A stretch of 64,000 nucleotides of DNA, taken from contig JAGMUV010000001.1 of assembly GCA_020744425.1 (NCBI GenBank), forward strand, positions 3,224,001 through 3,288,000, read 5' to 3'. Below are positions 57,190 through 64,000 of this stretch, piece by piece; position 1 is the first letter of the stretch; the number at the start of each line of letters is the position of its first letter. A program made the translations under genes and the position numbers. The stretch comes from Dactylonectria macrodidyma (Eukaryota; Ascomycota; Sordariomycetes; Hypocreales; Nectriaceae). The notes beneath the pieces are model-generated. The model made no database searches, had not been told where the DNA came from, and was given only the letters and a program-made list of their open reading frames with translations.

Positions 57190-57867
57190 CGCGGGATTGT
57201 GGGGACCCCACAAATGCGTGTTCTCAGACACCAGGCAGATGCATTATATTAGCGGTACTGGGCTGGAATTGTTCATTTTTCAAGATTGCAGAGCCGCCAC
57301 TAGTTCAAAGCCCGCTACTCGGGTGCCTTGTGGCCGTCGGTGGCCTTCCGGTCCTCGGGGAACAAAGAGTTCTTAAATGCCCGGATTGCGATCGAGTACA
57401 TCTCGTCTTTCTGCTCGCAATAGGCCGGTCCAGATCGAATCCAGCAGGGTTCCCTTCAACCCATCTTAGCTTAGTGTATCCTCCACATCGTCTATTGCCG
57501 CTGGAAAAGGATGCTCAGGCCCCTTCCGATAGTTTGCATCCAGGACCATTATCTTATTTTCAACCGCCACTCGGGTGCAAAACTCATGGTCTAGGCCCAG
57601 GCTGTCGACAATGAAGACACTGCCATGCCAGTTGATTAGAATCGGCTTCTGGAAATCGGAAGAGAGTGCGTCTCCGTCTGAAGGCAGATACAGCCAAGCT
57701 TCGATGCTTCGACCAGAGTCCCGTGAAGGTATCCACACGAGATGTCGGTTGGTAGTCGCAGGAACGCGCATGAATGGACGTTGTCGCCAAGCCGACAGCA
57801 CCCTGATCACTGCGATAATGAGCCTAAGTCGGAATTGGCTGAACAAGTCGGATATAGCCATAGTCAA
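57190..57867 (-). pseudogene. Alpha/beta-hydrolase (esterase/lipase) relic
   Basis: From ATG at 57,867 the frame reads LVWIPSRDSGRSIEAWLYLP, then KPILINWHGSVFIVDSLGLD, the oxyanion HGS block, then VLDANYRKGPEHPFPAAIDD and VEDTLS followed by TAA. The family continues 'EDTLRWV'; here CTAAGCTAAG at 57,465-57,474 is a 5-base duplication that shifts the frame, after which RWVEGNPAGFDLDR is readable. The next expected block, the nucleophile elbow GxSxG, is missing, and a C-terminal-like KDEMYSIAIRAFKNSLFPED follows in another frame. Two or more lesions: not functional. Confidence 0.75.
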
Positions 57868-58075
57868 GGATATTATAGGTTGGCGCTGCCGCTATTTTCG
57901 CTGATATACAATACAAAAATACTCGAAAGTTGAAGATGAGCTGGAAGTTCTGCCAAAGAAGCAGAGGGAGGCCGCTCGCCAAATCGTAGGAAGAGGTGGC
58001 AGGTATTTAGCGGCGCTATCCTGTGTTCCAGAAGCGCCGCCTCGGTCAGCCGTAATGCGTTCACCCGATTGGTAT

Positions 58076-58133
58076 CTGTCACATCCAGTATATAATCCAT
58101 TACTGCACTGCGTATTAGCGGAGTGCGCATTCT
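58076..58133. repeat. Dispersed repeat shared with 14,223-14,280
   Basis: TCTGTCACATCCA and CACTGCGTATTAGCGGAGTG. The minus-strand frame starting MRTPLIRSAVMDYI (58,127) continues without a known domain for about 85 residues. Confidence 0.5.
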
Positions 58134-58376
58134 ATTTTGGTGTAGTGGCAAAAATGCAACAGTACCGTTTGTATGACCCGTTGATAACTCCCTCGGATTC
58201 AGTGCGAAACCGCGGGTTTGCTTGGCCGATCACGCATTGATGGCGGATCCTGCCGTGAAATAACCTGGCCATTCTTCATTTTTATTTCTTCTTGCAAGGG
58301 ATGAAAACTTTTTGGACGAATGATTGAAGAATGCTAGCAAAAAACGTGGCTATAATAACATCGCAGCCATAAGCCT

Positions 58377-59359
58377 TCAACAGCTTGACATCGGCCTTCC
58401 AAGCTCTAGACCTCCATCGCTCGATAGATCGCCCTCCCCTCTCATTCGATCCAGACTCTGTTTCTTCGATTCTAGGCCATCGATATACCAAATCAAGAAG
58501 ATGGCCATCACAGAGGCCATCAGCAAAGTGTCGAAGACATAGAGAAATGCCTCGTGCTTGATAAGATAGCCTCCATTGCCTTGAATGAACTCAACTATCC
58601 GGAAGACACTTCGAAGGAGTATGATGCCGCTTGTTGAGTAAAGCACATATAAGTGCCGCCTCCACGGAATGGCTTCCTGCAGGGTCATGTCAATTGGATT
58701 TTTGAACATCCGCTGATGAAATACGATGGCCGTGAACATGAAGAAGACGAAGATGATGGCTTGTACGAATAGCCCGGTAATGACCACCTTTTCGCCGACT
58801 TTGAATAGCTTGTACGAGGTCATTGCCATGCTCCCACCACTGGCTTGAATGGAGAAGGCGACAATGTCTCTTCTGACAAAAATCCTTGTGATTTGATTGA
58901 CGGGAATGAGAGAGAGCTTCTCCGCACGGCAGGTGCGGATTAGGCGCCCTAAAATCATGTAGAGAGATGCAGCGTAAAGAGCGGGCGCAAGCAGAATGTA
59001 GGAGTTCTGCATGGCAAATGGCAGGACATTCTTCTCGTTAAAGTGACTCTAGGTGCGGAACCCGTAGCCAATCAGTTGAACTGTTGTAGCTATCCTGGTC
59101 AGCACAGTGTTCTTTCCTCAGATACTAGTGCCCTGGGTGTGGGCTACGGATGAAGGGGCTAGATTGTAAACCTACAAATGCCACCAACGGTAAAAGCGAT
59201 GAAGTAGCGCGCACGGTGCTGAATGAGACGCCCAATATGGAGCGCCGTCAATATGGCAAAGATGGCCAGAGCTGCAATTGAAGCTGGTAGGGCTGGCGTA
59301 TAGTGGTAAAGAACGTAGGACCACTCCTCAGGAGCCTCGTTTCTCGAAGATTCTGACAT
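58377..59359 (-). pseudogene. RTA1-like lipid-translocating membrane protein with one stop
   Basis: Exons 59,359-59,176 and 59,080-58,377 (intron 95 bp, GTAGGT...CAACAG, phase 1) give 295 codons plus stop. Exon 1 reads YHYTPALPASIAALAIFAIL and RARYFIAFTVGGI. Exon 2 reads FQLIGYGFRT, then TAG, then SHFNEKNVLPFAMQNSYILL and APALYAASLYMILGRLIR, FVRRDIVAFSIQASGGSMA, FRIVEFIQGNGGY and a final TM, the RTA1 family pattern with about seven TM segments. RTA1-type proteins act in lipid translocation and stress or drug resistance at the membrane. The TAG at 59,049-59,051 interrupts it between RT and SHFN; a CAG-to-TAG change would explain it. Otherwise intact and well conserved, so the lesion is recent or a suppressible variant. 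Confidence 0.78.
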
Positions 59360-59660
59360 TTTCCTTCTTTCCGGGAGAGGACGCAAGCCAGCGATTGTGC
59401 AGGACACAACTTGCCAATTCCAGGTCGCGACTTTGAGCCGAAGATTCTTGGGTTACGGGAAGTGGATGGGTGTTGAATCCTCTGCGAAGGATGTTCTAGA
59501 GTTTGGTGACGAGGGAAGACTGTCGAGTATGGAACGAGAGGAATACTGGACAGGTTAAATAACTATCGGAATGCACCTATTTCATGGAATTCTTGGGTGC
59601 AGTACTGGGCTGCACCGAGTATGCTAAACTTCAGAAAACTGTGTGTGTACATTTGAAATG

Positions 59661-59853
59661 CGAACCCGCGGCTGGAACCCCATACGGCAAGAGTTGTTGT
59701 TTAGGCAATGTCTACTTGAACCAGATTTTGCGTCGGCTGGGCCGACAACCCGAGATGGGGACTAGTAGTGGGTCTGGCGAACGGAGATGCCGAAGGCGGT
59801 GGCTGGACGGTCCAGTGTTCTTTCTATTGAGCACCTGAGAATCCGCGGGTTCG
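59661..59853. repeat. Inverted repeat CGAACCCGCGG, 193 bp apart
   Basis: CGAACCCGCGG at 59,661-59,671 and its reverse complement CCGCGGGTTCG at 59,843-59,853. Related copies: about 52,593, 52,883, 57,185 and a near match at 58,205. They may be ends of small inverted-repeat elements. No target duplication seen. Confidence 0.45.
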
Positions 59854-62612
59854 TATATTCATCTCGCCTACCCCTTTCCCACCCGCCACCGATAGTCACT
59901 GTAGCACCATTGGCCTCCCATACACCACCCCGCACCGACAATAGCCATCTCACGACACTCAGCAGGCATACAGCCACGATTACCCGCCCGGGCTGCCGCC
60001 ACTGGGGTCGCGGCTACCTCCTTGGTGTTAATAGTTTGCCTGGCGGGCTCTACAGCCAGGTCTTATTCGCCAGTTGGAGAATGAAGAGAATCTAAGCGGT
60101 CAGGCAAAACGGTGGAATCCTTGCAAATATGGTCAAGTCTCTAAATCAATACTGTATAGATTCCTTTTTTTCTCCTTCACTGTGTCTAAGGTGGTGGTGT
60201 ATAACTTATTTCGCTTTCTAGCTAAGTTTTGCCCACAGGTAGTTGCTGGGTTGCTGCCGCTCACGGCAGGCAGCTACAAGGCGCTCATTAGTATTTCTTA
60301 ATTGTCATATGCTATAATTTAGGTACGACATACCGCAAATATCATCTCCCCTAGGACACAGTTAATTGGGACGATCAGTGATCGACGCCGGAAAACTTAC
60401 CAATATTGGTTGCTCACTATGGTAGGCGGACACCTCCGTTCTGTCTCGATGTATTTGGGGCACCATGACTCCACAAGGTAGTAGTGATGTTGGCAGCTCA
60501 GCTCCTTCTGTTATTGTTAGCTTGCGAGGGTAGTGCCCACCATATTACATACGTAGATATAATTGCACATGATAGTAGAGGGATGTGTTGTAAGAAAATG
60601 GAACGGAGGATCGATTGCGGACCTGGGCAGCTAGAGAGCCAGAGATGGTTTCCTTTATGATAGTAATAACGGTCAACCCTCAGCGTGCCGTTTTCGGCGA
60701 GGACTAACGAACGAGCGAGATGGTGCTGCCACTTAGCGGCAACACCACTGAACCCGTCACTATTCAGGGGTCTCAATACCAGTCAGCCACATAGTGCTAG
60801 AACAAAGTTAAAAAAAAAAGATCTAGGAATGGTCCCCAACTTGATCGGATGAATTATCCCTTTCGCCTTAGTCTGCCGGTAGCTTAGAATCTCCCTCGTA
60901 TAATTTTTAGTCCGTGGTAGCGCAGGCCGTTCTCGACCTCTGATACGTTTCTATTTTGCCTAAGACACGTAACCATCTTTTAGCTCTTCTAGGATCCCTG
61001 CCTAACAAGACGCGATCGTTATCTTAGTTAACGAACATCACAGCACCCATACTCTCTGCAAATGTCCACGCGTCCTTTGTCTATAGGGGGCTAGCTGTTT
61101 AGCTTATGCAGTATCTATTTTTTTTTTAATGTAAGCGATGCGGAGATAGGTTCGGAGAGACATATTCGGCCTCAAGACATAATACGGACCCTCGACCAAT
61201 TACCACAAGTAAGATAAAAAAAAAACTTTACTAGTTAAGCATTAAGAAAATGTTAAGTGACGTATTATCCGGTCAAGTCTGAACTTAATGTCAGACATGC
61301 TAGCAAACTTCATCAGTACATTTCTAAAGATAATCTCTCGAGTATTTAAGTACCTGCTTCTCCGTCAGCCTTACGCAACACCCAAATCTTTACGTATAAG
61401 AACTGAGTAAAGAATAGGAAGGCCAGAAACAGACCAACTCCGGCCGATATTTATGCTATGACATCGATCTTTCGTAGGGGATGATCAAAATTAACTTCAT
61501 ACTTAGGAGGCGCCGTCAAGAAGTCGGGGACCCCGTGAGCAGTTAAATCTAGACGAGCCATGGCCTTCCCATATGCCGTTGACGAATCGCTACCCCGGTT
61601 TCCTCCTTCCCGGCGATCGGGTGCGATATAGTGAGGTTTATGGTGCAAATAATAATAATGTTTTCGGGTCGCCGGCGTCACAAGACGTAGACCGTCATCT
61701 CATTTCCACTGTAGGTGCGGAAACCTCGTACCCTAGAGTTCAGAGAATTATAGAAGAAAATTAGCAGAAACTATTCGGCACTTGCTGCCAGCATAACGAC
61801 GAAAAGATCACGGCAGAGGGTGCCGTTATGGCGTTATGTGCCGTCTGTGGTTCGTTGTCTCGCCATTCCAGCCCGATTCGACCCTTGATCCTCCCTAGAA
61901 TTAACCACAGGGAATTTACGGCCAGGTTCATCTTGAGGTGCTTGTTCACATATCCTCATCTCTTCCCATGTCTTCAGAACTCGTATTCGCTTAGAAGATT
62001 CCTGCCTACCGTACCGCTGGCGGCGTTTATCAGCAGTCCCCTGAACCCCCTGCGCTCCAATCATGGGTCAATGCTGCTGCTGGGAGGAGAACCACTATAC
62101 TAGCGCCTCCCAGAACACCTCTAAGTCGGGCTTCCCGTTTAATTTAGTCTTCTTAGCAAGGCCTGGAAAGTCTTTAATAAAACGATAGAGCGAATCGGTT
62201 AGGTTAGCTGCAGAGAGTTATGAATCCTTCCTGCTGTAACTCGTATTGCAATCGTTATCACAAGTCGTTGTCCACTCTAGCTTGAAGTTATCCTCTACCT
62301 CTGCATTAGTCGCCGTATTCAGCTTTTGAAGTGATAAAAGCCCTTTCTACACCCGCAATGTTCTGAACTGTGGGGCCCAGTCGCACCTCACATTCCCGAC
62401 GGGCTGGAAAATATTCCTGCATCAGTAATGTTTGTCGCCTTGAGGATACCCGAAATAGAAATTCCAGTGGATTGACATCACAGACATATCCTAGTATCAC
62501 GGTGCAGCCTTTCGTCCCACAGGCACTCGCCCTCTGTCGCCGTCGCCGACTCTTAACTCGCAGTCTCGCTGTCACGGCTTGACGTTATTGACATATTCCC
62601 AACGCCCAACTG
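59854..62612. other. Long stretch without a recognisable gene
   Basis: Many short frames on both strands, none with a known domain or supported splice sites. Homopolymer tracts at about 60,810, 61,121 and 61,216. The minus frame at 61,451-61,681 has some protein-like composition (MARLDLTAHGVPDFLTAPPK) but no assignment. Confidence 0.4.
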
Positions 62613-63861
62613 TTGAGTATTCTTCTCGTCTGGCAAGCTTTTGTGGCGATAATCCCGCGCGGGGTAACTCTCCTGGCCATCCCCAAATCGGCCTCGACAA
62701 CCTCCCACAACAGGGACTTGATCGGCTTGTTCGATCTTGAGCTGGACAAAGCCACCTACCACTCGACGATTGTGTCCCTGGCAGACAGGTTGCACACCAA
62801 GGGCGCCTCCTTAACTCTGGTTTTTGCTCGTACTGCATGGAAGCGGATGCTAACAGCGAAAGTGAGTCCACACGATATATTAACATCTCCATATCGAGAT
62901 CATCTTCTGGCACTGGGCTTAGGGGACTTAGTGATTGTTGGATCGAGCATACGGGCGCCTCTCTGTCCGGCCAACTAAAACAGGACAAGCGCTCCCTCCA
63001 TGTTACCCAGAAGTCTTCCCATCGACGCAACGCCTGTTCCGCTCGGCCGGCGCCGAGGAATCTCAGACCTGGCGCGAATCGCCTCGGACCTGACCTGGGC
63101 ACAGAAGAGAGTAGAGTTCGATAACTTTGCCCGGTCCCGGGCATACCCCTCTCCGCCCATGTCAGGGTCTCTGCCTCTTCCCACGAATCCATTTCAAGTG
63201 GCCGGCGGACGTGGTCAAGCGCCAGGTAGTTATTCAACTAGGAATTCCCAAGATGGCTACTGGGGAACTCCGAACCAGCAGTCTCCGATAGATTCCCGAG
63301 GACTGCCAAACGCGCCCCCATCGCTACCCAGATTATTCCAGCAAGAACAGCAAGAAGCAATGCTATCCCCGTATCGCCGGCCCGAAGAAACCCTAGCCAG
63401 ATCTGGCCCGTATGTTCAACCAGGAGTTCCAGGTATGTCCCAGCAACCGGGCTATCTGCCCGCAGGCGGACCCGGCACTCCAGGACCACATCCTGCGCCC
63501 GGCCGTCCTCTGGTTGCCGAGGAGCAGCAGATAGCCTCACCCAAACCCCAGGTGAAGACCAAGTGCCATGTGGCATCGGCCTGTGTACCATGCAAACGGG
63601 CCCATCTCCGGTAAGAGCTCCTGTAGGTTTGGACACCCCTTGTACCAAGTTGCTGACTGGGTGATAGATGTGACGGTGCGTATTCCCGATTGCATCCCCA
63701 CCCCCTCGATTTCTTTTATTGCATTGCATGCAACTCCCGAGTTCTGCAGTATATCAACAGGGTGGCAGCGCCCCCCAATCCAACCCAACTTATCTGGGAA
63801 AGCAGGGTTTCACCAGTATCGATGGCACTTGAGCTATAGGGGCAGCGCCACTGGTTTGTAA
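62613..63861 (+). pseudogene. Degenerate Zn2Cys6 regulator, partial
   Basis: One plus-strand frame runs from 62,613 to the donor at 63,611, broken only by TAA at 62,976-62,978 (CAA to TAA possible). The part after 63,000 reads LPRSLPIDATPVPLGRRRG, ISDLARIASDLTWAQKRVEF, long Pro/Gln/Gly-rich stretches, then HVASACVPCKRAHLR, the first half of a zinc cluster. A 57-bp intron (63,611-63,667, GTAAGA, branch GCTGAC, TAG) joins to CD; a second (63,676-63,760) joins G to WQRPPIQPNLSGKAG, where a normal cluster has 'QRPCSRC-x-SNGK'. Two expected cysteines read Pro, so DNA binding is probably lost. It looks like a decayed copy of a widespread fungal regulator; a real gene copy should exist elsewhere. 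Confidence 0.55.
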
Positions 63862-64000
63862 AGGGTGTAACCTAAAGAGGGAGCCTGTTTTGGACCTGAA
63901 ACTTCGACCTGAACGTGATAGATGACTGGTTCGCCAGCTAAGGTTAAGAGATAGTTGATAACATGGCGTTGGAAGACTTCGGCTCGAAAAGAGCCTGGAT
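63862..64000. other. Window end
   Basis: No feature is readable in the last 139 bases; whether the zinc-cluster relic continues further cannot be judged. Confidence 0.4.

Noticed and set aside
62572..63237. 221-codon minus-strand frame opposite the zinc-cluster regulator
   Set aside because: Antisense shadow: the plus strand has the recognisable zinc cluster and Gln/Pro-rich regulator sequence.
1..64000. CRISPR array interpretation of the 73-bp repeats
   Set aside because: Eukaryotic setting; there are no alternating conserved repeats and unique spacers, since the whole unit is repeated.

Overview
This window looks like an accessory, repeat-rich segment of a filamentous ascomycete (Pezizomycotina) genome. 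The reasons are short 50-100 bp introns with GTAAGT-type donors and CTRAC/CTAAC branch sites, fungus-specific families (HET, Clr5-ankyrin, WSC, RTA1, PTH11-like rhodopsin family, Zn2Cys6), and long TA-dominated blocks whose decayed transposon frames carry mostly C-to-T and G-to-A changes, the signature of repeat-induced point mutation (RIP).

Layout. 1-2.9 kb: mixed sequence with no firm gene. 2.9-13.4 kb: a RIP-destroyed block with a Ty3/gypsy pol relic (+), a TIR element and two candidate LTRs. 13.4-17.8 kb: mostly non-genic, with one RIP-killed small membrane-protein relic. 17.8-25.7 kb (-): a HET-domain gene split by a 4.6 kb hAT transposon with exact 8-bp target duplications; upstream of its HET exon is a tandem array of intron-like units. 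26.3-30.3 kb (-): an apparently intact Clr5-ankyrin gene. 31.6-46.5 kb: a second RIP block with nested elements: TIR element > TRIM > Tc1/mariner, and TIR element > gypsy > two more TIR elements. 46.8-63.9 kb: gene-bearing sequence with a PTH11-like 7TM gene carrying one stop, a zinc-cluster relic, a WSC protein, an intact five-exon secreted glycoside hydrolase, an alpha/beta-hydrolase relic, an RTA1 gene carrying one stop, and a degenerate zinc-cluster regulator running toward the window end.

Most striking is 24,025-25,483 on the minus strand. Eighteen units of 60-73 bp each hold a 5' splice site, usually a branch-site-like motif, and a 3' splice site. Every TAG acceptor is followed by exactly three variable bases and then the next GTAAGT donor. 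Unit lengths vary, but the junction TAG-NNN-GTAAGT does not. With the flanking introns this predicts 21 consecutive small introns separated by 20 one-codon microexons, all in phase 0, so any subset of microexons would keep the HET frame. I know of no described system of this form, but that rests on memory, not a search.

A second unusual pattern is a family of about 425-bp TA-flanked TIR elements (eight in this window). The inner part of the inverted repeat differs between elements but matches between the two ends of each element. No calculation beyond hand reading was possible: paralog identity, expression and splicing are inferred.
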